A DNA stretch of 12,442 nt from DATEPR01 sp036503065 (lineage in GTDB: Bacteria; Actinomycetota; Actinomycetes; Mycobacteriales; Pseudonocardiaceae). The stretch lies in contig DASXXM010000256.1 in the NCBI GenBank assembly GCA_036503065.1, positions 1 through 12,442 of the forward strand, written 5' to 3'. Made by a program: the position numbers and the translations under genes. Below are positions 1 to 6,593 of this stretch, one piece after another (the first letter of the stretch is position 1; each line of letters opens with the position of its first letter). Under the pieces are notes generated by a model that worked only from the letters and a program-made list of their open reading frames with translations, ran no database searches and was not told the origin of the DNA.

Positions 1-522
1 CATCCCCAGTTTCTCTGCCACATAGTCATATTCAGCCCGGCCGCCGAGCACCGTCAGCCGCAACAGCTCCTGGCACTCGTAAGGCAACCGGCTGAAGGCC
101 CGCCACAGCAACCGGTCGCGGTCGGACCGCAACGTCTCCTCTTCCGGCAGCCCCTCCGCACTGGGCAACTGCTCGAGGGCGCCGCCGGGCAGCGGATCGA
201 CCCGATCGCGACCGCCCCTGGTCTTGAACGCCTCCCGGCGGGTGGTGATGATCAGCCAGTTGGCCAGCGCCCTCGGCTCGGCGACCGAGTGCAGATTGCG
301 CAGAAACGTCAGCCACACGGTCTGGACGACGTCCTCGGCAACGATGCGGTCCAGGCCCTGGCCGCGGGCGACGTACCAGACAAGCGGGGTGAGGTCGGCC
401 ACGAGCGCGTCGAGCGCCTTCGTGTCGCCGGCTCTCGCGGCGATCAGACAGGCCGCGTGCCGCGCGTAGCTGGTCAACTCCCGCCAGTCCACGTCCTCGA
501 AGGGCGGCTGGCCGTCGCTCAT
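1..522 (-). CDS. ECF-type RNA polymerase sigma factor (5' part; runs off the left edge)
   Basis: The reading frame is open from an ATG at 522 to base 1, giving 174 codons with no stop in the window. A GGGAG Shine-Dalgarno lies 7 nt before the ATG. Residues about 36-100 resemble sigma-70 region 2, with the region 2.2-like segment AEDVVQTVWLTFLRNL at 62-77 followed by an ANWLIITTRREAFK stretch at 87-100. Residues about 138-174 begin region 4 (LPYECQELLRL, then YDYVAEKLGM), and the window ends inside that helix-turn-helix. Family knowledge says such proteins direct RNA polymerase to alternative promoters. No anti-sigma gene is visible because the downstream side is outside the window. The acidic repeat protein gene lies upstream on the same strand, separated by a strong hairpin, so the sigma gene probably has its own promoter. 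A 60-codon upstream frame ends in an ATGA overlap with the start, but its codon use is poor and it is not annotated. Confidence 0.88.
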   Translation of the reverse strand, partial: MSDGQPPFEDVDWRELTSYARHAACLIAARAGDTKALDALVADLTPLVWYVARGQGLDRIVAEDVVQTVWLTFLRNLHSVAEPRALANWLIITTRREAFKTRGGRDRVDPLPGGALEQLPSAEGLPEEETLRSDRDRLLWRAFSRLPYECQELLRLTVLGGRAEYDYVAEKLGM

Positions 523-613
523 TGCGGTACTCCCGTCCCGAGGAACCTCGCCTGCGCGTCCGACACACCCCGGTAAGCGCATTGTTGTCCGAGATCTTCC
601 CTCTTGACACGCT

Positions 614-663
614 CCGGCCAGCATGGCCCCACCTCCATGTCCCCACTGAGCCATACTGGCCGG
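614..663 (-). promoter_or_regulatory. Long inverted repeat in the sigma-factor 5' region
   Basis: Arms 614-627 and 650-663 are 14 bp long with one mismatch, separated by 22 nt. On the minus-strand RNA the mismatch becomes a G-U wobble, so the stem is continuous in the direction of the sigma gene. On the plus strand it is a C/A mismatch. The element lies about 92 nt upstream of the sigma ATG. It could be a 5' UTR structure, an operator or a second terminator for the upstream gene. No U-tract follows it. Confidence 0.45.
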
Positions 664-735
664 TCACGAGACAGGAGACCGGACGAGGGCACCAGATACA
701 CCCAGCTGGAACATTCAACCGATCAGGCTAACGAG

Positions 736-768
736 AGAGGCCGGGAAGCGGTTCGCTTCCCGGCCTCT
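736..768 (-). terminator. Strong hairpin terminator after the repeat-protein gene
   Basis: A perfect 15-bp stem (736-750 with 754-768) closes a 3-nt loop. It lies about 70 bp past the stop of the 83-aa gene at 838 and upstream of the sigma gene. The position fits a factor-independent terminator for the small gene. As is common in high-GC actinomycetes, there is no long U-tract. Its symmetry could let it work on both strands, but no plus-strand gene ends here. Confidence 0.7.
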
Positions 769-773
769 GTGAC

Positions 774-802
774 GGATCGGTCGAACGAGGATCGGTCGAA
801 CG
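774..802. repeat. Two 14-bp direct repeats (GGATCGGTCGAACG)
   Basis: Identical copies lie at 774-787 and 789-802, with one base between them. The second is followed by GTCGATCC, which gives a weak 6-bp inverted pairing with the repeat's GGATCG. The pair sits between the 83-aa gene stop and its terminator. It may be replication slippage or a paired protein-binding site. Function is unknown. Confidence 0.6.
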
Positions 803-837
803 GTCGATCCCGGTTGTGCGGTGGCACGTGCGGTCGC

Positions 838-1089
838 TCAGCCCTCTTCCTGAGTCAGGATGTGGGACTGCGGGACGCCACTGTCCACTTCGCCGTCCAC
901 TTCCTCGGTCAGGATGTGGGACTGCGGGACGCCGCTGTCATGCGGGCGGACGCCGCCGGTCGTGCTCGGCGTGGCCGGTTGGTCCGGCTCCTCCGGGGTC
1001 GTGGCCGGGACTGTCCCGGCTGCCGTGCCGTGGTTGCCGCCGATCTCGTCGTTGACGTCGTCGACACCGAGATCAGTGATGGTGGTCAT
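838..1089 (-). CDS. 83-aa acidic small protein with a duplicated C-terminal DSGVPQSHILT motif
   Basis: The start is the ATG at 1089, preceded by GAGGGGG at 9 nt spacing. A longer frame upstream, to 1188, has no ribosome site. Third positions are strongly G/C on this strand. I do not recognise a known family. Residues 1-20 look leader-like and contain a DEIGG stretch. Residues 25-48 are Pro/Thr/Glu-rich and probably disordered. Residues 51-61 and 69-79 are two identical DSGVPQSHILT units, each followed by acidic residues (EEVDGEV and QEEG). There is no transmembrane segment and no Cys. The architecture (leader, linker, repeated core) is that of a multi-core ribosomally made peptide precursor, and Ser/Thr plus Glu cores recall graspetides. 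No modifying enzyme is in the window, so that role is inference. Alternatives are a regulatory or partner-binding peptide linked to the sigma factor. The gene is divergent from LAL1. Confidence 0.8.
   Translation of the reverse strand: MTTITDLGVDDVNDEIGGNHGTAAGTVPATTPEEPDQPATPSTTGGVRPHDSGVPQSHILTEEVDGEVDSGVPQSHILTQEEG
853..939 (-). repeat. Two 33-bp in-frame direct repeats, 54-bp period
   Basis: Copy A (907-939) and copy B (853-885) match at 31 of 33 bases. Both differences are synonymous (AGC/AGT for Ser and ACC/ACT for Thr), so the encoded 11 residues are identical. The spacer is 21 bp, or seven codons, which keeps the frame. Confidence 0.9.
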
Positions 1090-1251
1090 GACGTGAATCC
1101 CCCTCGATAGATGTTGACATTGAGTGACGACGGTACGGCCCAGTTGGCGTACAGATTGGCCCGCATCGCGTCGCTGCGTGACTACCATGCCGCAATTGAC
1201 AGCATATGGGTGATGACATTAGCGCTAGACCACCCGATCGGAGTAGCCCCC

Positions 1252-1278
1252 GGTAACCAGGAACCTTTCGCGGTTACC
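1252..1278. promoter_or_regulatory. GGTAACC...GGTTACC inverted repeat, possible operator
   Basis: Perfect 7-bp arms at 1252-1258 and 1272-1278 have centres 20 bp apart, about two helical turns. That spacing suits a dimeric regulator. The repeat lies in the divergent promoter region between the small-protein gene and LAL1 and overlaps the ECF-like sequence. The regulator is unknown. Confidence 0.4.
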
Positions 1279-1288
1279 CTTTGTTGAT
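1260..1288 (+). promoter_or_regulatory. Possible ECF-sigma promoter (GGAACC-N17-GTTGAT)
   Basis: GGAACC at 1260-1265 and GTTGAT at 1283-1288 are 17 nt apart. This matches the general GGAAC/GTT pattern of many actinobacterial ECF promoters. An ECF sigma gene lies at 1-522, but that this sigma reads this site is inference. Transcription from here would put two hairpins and about 440 nt of leader in front of LAL1. One match to a short consensus may be chance. Confidence 0.25.
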
Positions 1289-1327
1289 CACGGAGCGTGT
1301 GCTGCTACCTGGCAATAGTTCGCACTT

Positions 1328-1359
1328 GTGGGGCTGCGGCTCCCCAGCCGCAGCCCCAC
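1328..1359. terminator. Perfect 14-bp hairpin in the LAL1 upstream region
   Basis: Arms 1328-1341 and 1346-1359 pair perfectly around a CCCC loop. It has terminator-like stability but sits between divergent genes, where no known transcript ends. It may end a short RNA, insulate the two promoters or attenuate a long LAL1 leader. Confidence 0.5.
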
Positions 1360-1419
1360 CCGTGTCGCGATTCCCCAACTGCGACTCGCAAATCGCTGTT
1401 CTACTGTCAAACAACCGCA

Positions 1420-1458
1420 GGAGGCCCCTTTGCACCCCCAGGTGGCAAAGGGGCCTCC
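1420..1458. terminator. Perfect 14-bp hairpin, second in the LAL1 upstream region
   Basis: Arms 1420-1433 and 1445-1458 pair perfectly around an 11-nt loop. The AAAGGGGCCTCC-type stem is typical of actinomycete terminators. On the minus strand it is followed by a T-rich GGTTGTTTG, so it may work better for leftward transcription. No gene that needs it is visible. Confidence 0.5.
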
Positions 1459-1733
1459 CGCCGCGATGCGAACGACCCACGACTTCCGGTCCGGCCCCCC
1501 AAACCGGACGGCGCTCGTGTCCCCTCTCGTCATCGCACCGAGGCTGTGCTCCCCAACATCAGCCCGACACGAACAAGGAGTCGGCTCACACGGACCAGAT
1601 ACAGACCGCTCGACCGCGCTTTCCGGCGATCTGTACGCTCTGGCGCTGACCTGGACATTTGTCGCTCCGTGTGCGGCAAGGGTCTGGAAAGGTCCACCAG
1701 ACGGACTAACGTCCGAAGGAGACTTGACTCAGC

Positions 1734-4694
1734 GTGTTCAGCGAGCTTTCGTTGTCCAACACCAACGTTGCGTCCCCGGCAAAGGGGGTGGTCATGGCAG
1801 CGCAACTCATGGCCGCGCAACTCACGGCCGGTCAGCTCATGGCCGGTCAACGTATGGATCGGCAGCAGCCGCTGATCGTCGGCCGCCACGCCGAGCGCGC
1901 GGCGATGACCGAGGCGGTCGACCGGATCGCGGCCGGCGGCTATCGCCTCGTCCACCTGTCCGGCGAGCCCGGCATCGGCAAGACCAGGATGCTGTCCTGG
2001 CTGGCCGACGCGGCCCGCGCCAGGGACCTGCCGGTCCTGTGCGGCTCGGCCGCCGAGTTCGAGACCGACGTGCCGTTCGGCCCGCTCACCCAGGCGCTGG
2101 CCGGGCGACTGACGGAACTGCGCGACGACCTGCGCGACCGGCTGTCCGAGGAGCGGTACCGGCTGGTCGCCACCGTGTTCCCGGCGCTGGCCACCGACTC
2201 CCCCGCCGACCTGCGCGAAGCCGAGCGCTACCGCCTGCACCGCGCGCTGCGCTCGCTGCTGGAGGCCGTCACGCCGGCCACCGGCCTGGTGTTGTGCCTC
2301 GACGACCTGCACTGGGCCGATGCCGCGACCTGCGACTTCCTGGCCCACCTGCTGCGCAGGCCACCGCGGGCACCGCTGCTGCTGGCGCTGTCCAGCCGAC
2401 CACGACAGCAACCGGCCCGGCTGGCCGACGTGCTGCGCGGCAGCGATGGCACGCACATCGCACTGCATCCGCTGTCACGCGTCGAGACGGCGGAACTGGC
2501 CGGTGTCGACCCGGGCAGCCGGCGCGGCGGTCAGCTGTACTCGGCCACCGGCGGCAACCCGCTCTACACCGAACTGCTGGCCGGCTCGCCGGCCAGCGCA
2601 CTGAACGCGGCAGGCGAGTCGTGCGTCGAGGTGCTGACCGACGCGTTCGCCAGGGAACTGCGCGGTCTCGGCGAGGCCGACCGGCTCGTGCTGGCGTCGG
2701 CGGCCGTCGTCGGCGACGAGTTCGACCCGAACCTGGTGGCCGCGATCGCCCAGCGACCGGTCGCCGACGTGCTCGCGGCACTGGACCGGCTGGCCGCCCG
2801 CGACCTGGTGCGCGCCGCGACCACAGAGCCACGGCTGCGGCACCGGCATCCGCTGCTGCGCACCGCCGCCTACCGGGAGGCCAACGCGCGGTGGCGGCTG
2901 GCCGCGCACCGCAGGGCATGGGACGTCCTGGCCGAACAGGGCGCGCCGGCCACCACGATGGCTCGGCACGTCGCGCATTCGGCGCCGGTCGGCGACCGGA
3001 ACGCGGTCGCGGTACTGCTCGCCGCGGCCGAGGGCACCGAGGTGACCGCGCCGGCGAGCTGTGCGCACTGGCTCGCGGTCGCGCTGGAGATCCTCCCCGC
3101 TCAACCGTCCGATGTGGACCAGAGACTGCGACTGCTCACCATGCGCGCCAAGGCATTGGCCGTAGCCGGCCGATTCGAGCCGGCACACGCGGCGCTGGCA
3201 GAGGTGCTGGCCCTGCTGCCGGCGGACGCCCCGGACCGGCGTGCGCCGGTGATCGCGTTCCTCGCCATGATCGAACGGCTGCGCGGCCGGTTCGACGAGG
3301 CCCGCGAGATGCTCGTCGCCGAACTGGCGTCGTCGAGCCGGCCGGGGCCGGCCGCCGCCGTGCTGCTGTTCGAACTGGCGCTGGGCGGCCTGCTCCGCGC
3401 CGCACCGGAGGACCCGGCCTGCTGGGCCGAGCAGGCCGTGACCGCGGCGCGGCGACTCGGCGACCCGGCCAGAACCGCGGCCGCGCTGGCCGTCCTGTCG
3501 TTGCACGACCTGATCCGCGGCCGGTGGACCGCGGACACCCGCGACCGGGTGGCAGAAGCCGTCGCCCTGACCGACGCCCTGACCGACGGCCAACTCGCCG
3601 AGCGGCTGGACGCGTCGGTGTGGGTGGGCTGGTGCGAGCTGTCGATGGACCGATTCGTCGACGCGGCACGGCACCTGGAGCGGGGGCTCGCCCTGTCCAC
3701 GGCCACCGGCCAGGACCACATCGTCGGCTACCTGCGCGCCGGCCTCGCCACCGCCTACGCGTCGCTCGGCCGGCTGAACGCGGCGGCCGAACGCGTGACC
3801 GACGCCGTCGACGGCGCGCTGGGCACCGGCGGCGACGGACTGGCCGGGCTCGCGCTGGCGCAGCGCGGCTGGATCGAGGCGTGGCGTGGCAATCTCACCG
3901 AGGCACTGGACATCGTGGACCGGATCGGCGAGCCGACGGACGGCTCCATGTTCGCCGCGTTGTCCGGCGCGTTCCTGGCCCTCGTCGCGCACGTGGCAGG
4001 CGACTCGGCCGGCTGCGTCGACCGGTTGGTGCGGGCAGGCGGCGGACCGGACCTGCCGAACCTCGACGGCGCGTCCCGGGTCTGCTGGTTCCAACTCCTG
4101 GCCGAGGCCGAGGTGACCGCAGGCCGCCCCGACCGCGCGCCCGCCTGGGCGGCCAGTGCCGCGCGCGCCGCGGCAGCCATGCCGCACCCACGCAAGCGGG
4201 CATTCGCCGAACTGGCGGCGGCATGGGCGCGGAGCACCACGGAACCCGCCGCCGCGGCCGCCGTCGCCGAGCGGGCCGCCCGCACGTTCGGCGAGCTGAC
4301 CGACCGGGTGCTCCAGGGCCGGGCGCTGCTACTGGCCGGCCAGTGCCGCTCGGCCGCGGGCGACACCGAAGTGGCCAAACGCCTGCTCGCCGACGCGGAA
4401 CGGGTCTTCACCGGTTGCGGCGCCCAGGGTTTCGCCGACCAGGCCGCGCGCGCCCGCCGCCGCCCCGGCCGCCGCACCACGCCGGGCGACGAGCCGTCGA
4501 TGCTGGCCGGCCTGACCGAGCGGGAGCGCGCCGTGGCCACGCTGGTCGCGGAGGGCCATACGAACCGTGAGGTGGCCAGTGCCCTGTATCTGTCCGCGCG
4601 GACCGTCGAGGCGCACCTGACCAGGGTGTACGCCAAACTCGGGCTGTCCTCACGCAGTGCGTTGGCCAGTCAGGTCTCGCGCAGTCCGCTGTAG
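1734..4694 (+). CDS. LAL1: large ATP-binding LuxR-family (LAL/MalT-like) transcriptional regulator
   Basis: The frame gives 986 aa. The AAA-type ATPase domain starts near residue 48 (LIVGRHAE). Walker A is GEPGIGKT at 77-84 and Walker B is LCLDDLHWAD near 186-195. A long Ala/Leu/Arg-rich helical middle resembles the TPR-like part of the family. The C-terminal LuxR helix-turn-helix covers about 926-982 (LTERERAVATLVAEGHTNRE, then RTVEAHL and VYAKLG). The length matches LAL proteins, which activate cluster or catabolic genes when bound to ATP and a ligand. The start is uncertain. The GTG at 1734 has GGAG about 12 nt upstream, while the ATG at 1794 has AGGGGG 5 nt upstream, and further in-frame ATGs lie at 1809, 1839 and 1854. 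A small stem (1702-1715) abuts the first ribosome site. The gene is divergent from the repeat-protein gene, and its targets are unknown. Confidence 0.92.
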   Translation: MFSELSLSNTNVASPAKGVVMAAQLMAAQLTAGQLMAGQRMDRQQPLIVGRHAERAAMTEAVDRIAAGGYRLVHLSGEPGIGKTRMLSWLADAARARDLPVLCGSAAEFETDVPFGPLTQALAGRLTELRDDLRDRLSEERYRLVATVFPALATDSPADLREAERYRLHRALRSLLEAVTPATGLVLCLDDLHWADAATCDFLAHLLRRPPRAPLLLALSSRPRQQPARLADVLRGSDGTHIALHPLSRVETAELAGVDPGSRRGGQLYSATGGNPLYTELLAGSPASALNAAGESCVEVLTDAFARELRGLGEADRLVLASAAVVGDEFDPNLVAAIAQRPVADVLAALDRLAARDLVRAATTEPRLRHRHPLLRTAAYREANARWRLAAHRRAWDVLAEQGAPATTMARHVAHSAPVGDRNAVAVLLAAAEGTEVTAPASCAHWLAVALEILPAQPSDVDQRLRLLTMRAKALAVAGRFEPAHAALAEVLALLPADAPDRRAPVIAFLAMIERLRGRFDEAREMLVAELASSSRPGPAAAVLLFELALGGLLRAAPEDPACWAEQAVTAARRLGDPARTAAALAVLSLHDLIRGRWTADTRDRVAEAVALTDALTDGQLAERLDASVWVGWCELSMDRFVDAARHLERGLALSTATGQDHIVGYLRAGLATAYASLGRLNAAAERVTDAVDGALGTGGDGLAGLALAQRGWIEAWRGNLTEALDIVDRIGEPTDGSMFAALSGAFLALVAHVAGDSAGCVDRLVRAGGGPDLPNLDGASRVCWFQLLAEAEVTAGRPDRAPAWAASAARAAAAMPHPRKRAFAELAAAWARSTTEPAAAAAVAERAARTFGELTDRVLQGRALLLAGQCRSAAGDTEVAKRLLADAERVFTGCGAQGFADQAARARRRPGRRTTPGDEPSMLAGLTERERAVATLVAEGHTNREVASALYLSARTVEAHLTRVYAKLGLSSRSALASQVSRSPL
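1794..1868 (+). repeat. Five 15-bp tandem repeats at the LAL1 N-terminus
   Basis: Units start at 1794, 1809, 1824, 1839 and 1854, with approximate consensus ATGGCCGSKCARCTC. They encode MAAQL, MAAQL, TAGQL, MAGQR and MDRQQ. Four of the five begin with ATG, so each could serve as a start and unit gain or loss stays in frame. The repeats precede the conserved ATPase domain and are likely not part of it. Confidence 0.8.
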
Positions 4695-4713
4695 TCCGCG
4701 CTGACCTGGTGTG

Positions 4714-4793
4714 TTCTCGTGTGCTGTCCTCCTGTCTTCTCGTGCTGTCCTCTGTGGATCGGGCATGGTGCGATCGAGGGCGGGCATGGTGCG
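4714..4793. repeat. Two short direct-repeat pairs after LAL1
   Basis: A TTCTCGTG..CTGTCCTC-like unit occurs at 4714-4733 and, slightly shortened, at 4737-4753. GGGCATGGTGCG occurs exactly at 4761-4772 and 4782-4793. They fill the convergent gap between LAL1 (ends 4694) and the flavoprotein (ends 4928). I see no gene here. Only a weak 5-bp stem (4836-4840 with 4850-4854) could act as terminator. Confidence 0.55.
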
Positions 4794-4927
4794 GGTCGCG
4801 AGCCGGGCGCTGTTTTCTTCGCTCAACGAACGGGACCGGGTGGTTTTCTCCCGGATCCGCGAACTGTCACCTGATCGAGTGATCATGACGGTGAAGGCCA
4901 CCGGGACTGCTTGCAGGATAACGGTAT

Positions 4928-5443
4928 TCACAGTTGCGTGACGGCGTCGAGCACGACCTGCCAGTCGAACACCGGGCCGTCCGCGGTGACCGAACCGGGG
5001 ACGTTGCGGATGGCTTCCTTGGGGAGCACGATCGCGCCCCACAACTGTAAGCGGTTCAGGCTTTCCGCGAACACGGGGTGCGCCACCAGGCTCGACTTCG
5101 CGTAGGGCGCGACGACGACCGGCATCCGCAGGCCGATGGCCTCGTTGAGGACGCCGAGGGCGAACGTGTCGCTGACCCCCGCCGCCCACTTGTTGATCGT
5201 GTTGAACGTGGCCGGCACCAGGGCGATCGCGTCCGGTTTCGGTAGGGCTTCCGCGTCGTCCGCGCTGCGGTAGTCGTGCCGGACCGGGAAGCCGGTTCGG
5301 TGGATCAGCGCACCGGCGTCCAGCCAGGCGGCCGCCTTGGGCGTCGGAATCACACAGACGGACCACCCGGTCTGCTGGATCAGCCCCACCAGGTCCGCGA
5401 TGGCCACGGCAGGCGGCGCGGCACACACGATCAGGTACAGCAC
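4928..5443 (-). CDS. Flavoprotein of the phosphopantothenoylcysteine decarboxylase (DFP/HFCD) fold
   Basis: From the GTG at 5443 the product has 171 aa. A Rossmann-like start (LYLIVCAAPP) is followed by PATFNTINKWAAGVSD at 77-92. This matches the P-x-T/S-x-NTxxKxAxGxxD flavin-binding signature of the family. A further strand, MPVVVAP, lies at 107-113, followed by HPVF at 122-125. It lacks the CTP-dependent synthetase half of bifunctional Dfp/CoaBC, so it is a stand-alone FMN-type flavoprotein. It might be a decarboxylase or another cysteine-modifying oxidoreductase, and the substrate is unknown. The frame extends to an ATG at 5560, but those 39 extra codons are poor in G/C third bases. A TAGGCT -10-like hexamer at 5562-5567 would place transcription start after that ATG, so I prefer the shorter form. 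It is convergent with LAL1. Confidence 0.8.
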   Translation of the reverse strand: MLYLIVCAAPPAVAIADLVGLIQQTGWSVCVIPTPKAAAWLDAGALIHRTGFPVRHDYRSADDAEALPKPDAIALVPATFNTINKWAAGVSDTFALGVLNEAIGLRMPVVVAPYAKSSLVAHPVFAESLNRLQLWGAIVLPKEAIRNVPGSVTADGPVFDWQVVLDAVTQL

Positions 5444-5605
5444 TCGACCACGACCCTGACCATGTGCCTGGCTCACCGCGCTAACCCACCCCGAGGCCGA
5501 GGCACCTGACCAGGGCGGCTGCGCATGGCTGGCACCTTTCGGGTAGTCGACGCAAGCCATCAGCCTAGCGGCCGGACGCTGGTCAGCGACCCGACACGCG
5601 CCGGC

Positions 5606-6370
5606 TCAGAACTTGGTGTGCTCCAGCCAGTGCGCGAGTAGGGCATCGTCGCCGAAGATCTCGACTCCCGGGCCGTCGGCAGGTGTCCGTCCGGACAGGA
5701 GCAGCAGCAGGTCGGCGGCTGTGGCCCGGACGGCAACGTCGGCTTTGGCGTGGCCGTGTGCCCAGGTGAAGCCGTCGGGGATGCGGCGCACCAGCCACTC
5801 ACCGTCGTCGGCGTCGGTGGCGTGGAAGTGCAGCGTCTGCCCGGTGCCGGCGAGCTGCGCCAACGTACGCCGGTACGTGGCGATTGCCGGGAGGATCTCG
5901 AACTGTTCGGTGATCCCGTCGACGGCAAGATCCGGTGCCACCGTGAAGTCCCGCCCCACGGCGATGGCCGCGTCGGCCCGGTGTACGACTGTCTCGTGCG
6001 TGATCCGACGCAGCCAGAATCCCGCGCCCCCGTCGCCTGCCCACGTCCAGACGGCCGCGTCCGGCCCGGCCGCGGCGGCCGCGTCCACCATGCGGGTCGC
6101 GCCCGCGCGCACCCAGTCGCCGTACTGGTCGGTCCGTTCCGGCAGGTCGCCGTCCGGCACGTCGTCGAGCGGGGTTGGCGAGGTCGACCCGCTGCTGAGG
6201 ATGGCGGTAACCCAGTAGTAGGCGCGGCCGACATGCCGGATCAGCTCCCGCAGTGTCCACTCCGGACACGTCGGCACCCGCGTGCCCGGATCGGCGCCGG
6301 ACACGACGTCCACGAAAATATCCGATTGATCGCGCAACTCTTGGCTGAAACGTTCGTTCCCCAGTGGCAT
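5606..6370 (-). CDS. Maleylpyruvate isomerase-family mycothiol-dependent enzyme
   Basis: The product has 254 aa. The start is the ATG at 6370, whose A is the last base of the preceding gene's TGA (TGATG), suggesting translational coupling. Residues about 8-140 are the DinB-like MDMPI N-terminal domain, with TCPEWTLRELIRHVG at 34-48 and THETVVHRADA at 124-134. His46, Glu126 and His130 fit the family's His/Glu/His metal triad. The rest matches the MDMPI C-terminal domain. Characterised relatives use mycothiol as cofactor or thiol donor (for example in maleylpyruvate isomerisation), but most family members have unknown substrates. Mycothiol is made only by actinobacteria, which supports the organism call. 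It is the last gene of a three-gene operon. A longer frame, to 6652, overlaps the upstream gene and is rejected. Confidence 0.9.
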   Translation of the reverse strand: MPLGNERFSQELRDQSDIFVDVVSGADPGTRVPTCPEWTLRELIRHVGRAYYWVTAILSSGSTSPTPLDDVPDGDLPERTDQYGDWVRAGATRMVDAAAAAGPDAAVWTWAGDGGAGFWLRRITHETVVHRADAAIAVGRDFTVAPDLAVDGITEQFEILPAIATYRRTLAQLAGTGQTLHFHATDADDGEWLVRRIPDGFTWAHGHAKADVAVRATAADLLLLLSGRTPADGPGVEIFGDDALLAHWLEHTKF

Positions 6371-6588
6371 CACATCAGCGTAGGCCACCCGGACCGCAGC
6401 GTGTCCAGGGCGGCGGTCGCGGCCGCCACCAGCCGCGCCAGTCCGTCCTCGTCCAGCACCAGGTGCAGCGATCCGGTGCTGTGGCCCAGTTCGAGCTGCG
6501 CCTCGCAACGGGTGACCTCGGTTTCCATCGGGCAGTCGCCGTCGATGTTCACCCACACGTCGAGGGCAATGCCCATCAGAGTGTTCAC
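6370..6588 (-). CDS. 72-aa hypothetical protein, middle gene of the MDMPI operon
   Basis: The start is the GTG at 6588 with GGGAG 8 nt before it. An ATG at 6576 is an alternative. The stop overlaps the next gene's ATG by one base, and the upstream gene ends only 5 nt before. It has a beta-rich first half (MGIALDVWVNIDGDC), two Cys, an acidic middle, and a predicted helix at about 46-66 (DEDGLARLVAAATAALDTL). There is no signal peptide or membrane segment. I recognise no family. Its tight coupling suggests it works with the mycothiol-family enzyme or the 132-aa protein. Confidence 0.75.
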   Translation of the reverse strand: MNTLMGIALDVWVNIDGDCPMETEVTRCEAQLELGHSTGSLHLVLDEDGLARLVAAATAALDTLRSGWPTLM

Positions 6589-6593
6589 GCGGG

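Larger units (their letters stand above)
1090..1733. other. Divergent intergenic region rich in inverted repeats
   Basis: This 644-bp stretch separates the minus-strand 83-aa gene from plus-strand LAL1. I find no convincing gene in it: the short frames lack ribosome sites and coding bias. It should hold promoters for both genes. It contains a 7-bp inverted repeat (1252-1278), an ECF-like promoter sequence (1260-1288), two perfect 14-bp hairpins (1328-1359 and 1420-1458), a 6-bp inverted repeat (1489-1494 with 1504-1509), and two small stems just before LAL1 (1682-1702 and 1702-1715). Confidence 0.7.

Noticed and set aside
519..701. 60-codon minus-strand frame overlapping the sigma start by ATGA
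   Set aside because: The overlap suggests coupling, but there is no ribosome site and third-position G/C is weak. It is most likely chance in the 5' region.
32..718. 228-codon minus-strand frame at the left edge
   Set aside because: It is out of frame with the sigma-factor motifs and Arg-rich without domains. The true gene is the open frame 1-522.
604..1110. Plus-strand frame containing repeated DVGLRDA
   Set aside because: The repetition only reflects the DNA repeat of the 83-aa gene read on the other strand. There is no ribosome site, and the minus frame has one with better codon use.
1288..1533. 81-codon minus-strand frame across the two intergenic hairpins
   Set aside because: It runs through both perfect hairpins, lacks a ribosome site and has no coding bias.
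1328..4570. A 1080-codon plus-strand frame overlapping LAL1
   Set aside because: It is Arg/Pro/Gly-rich with no recognisable domain, and overlaps a frame with clear Walker and LuxR motifs. It is a high-GC shadow.
4711..4941. 76-codon plus-strand frame after LAL1
   Set aside because: No ribosome site; it is made of short direct repeats and overlaps the end of the flavoprotein gene.
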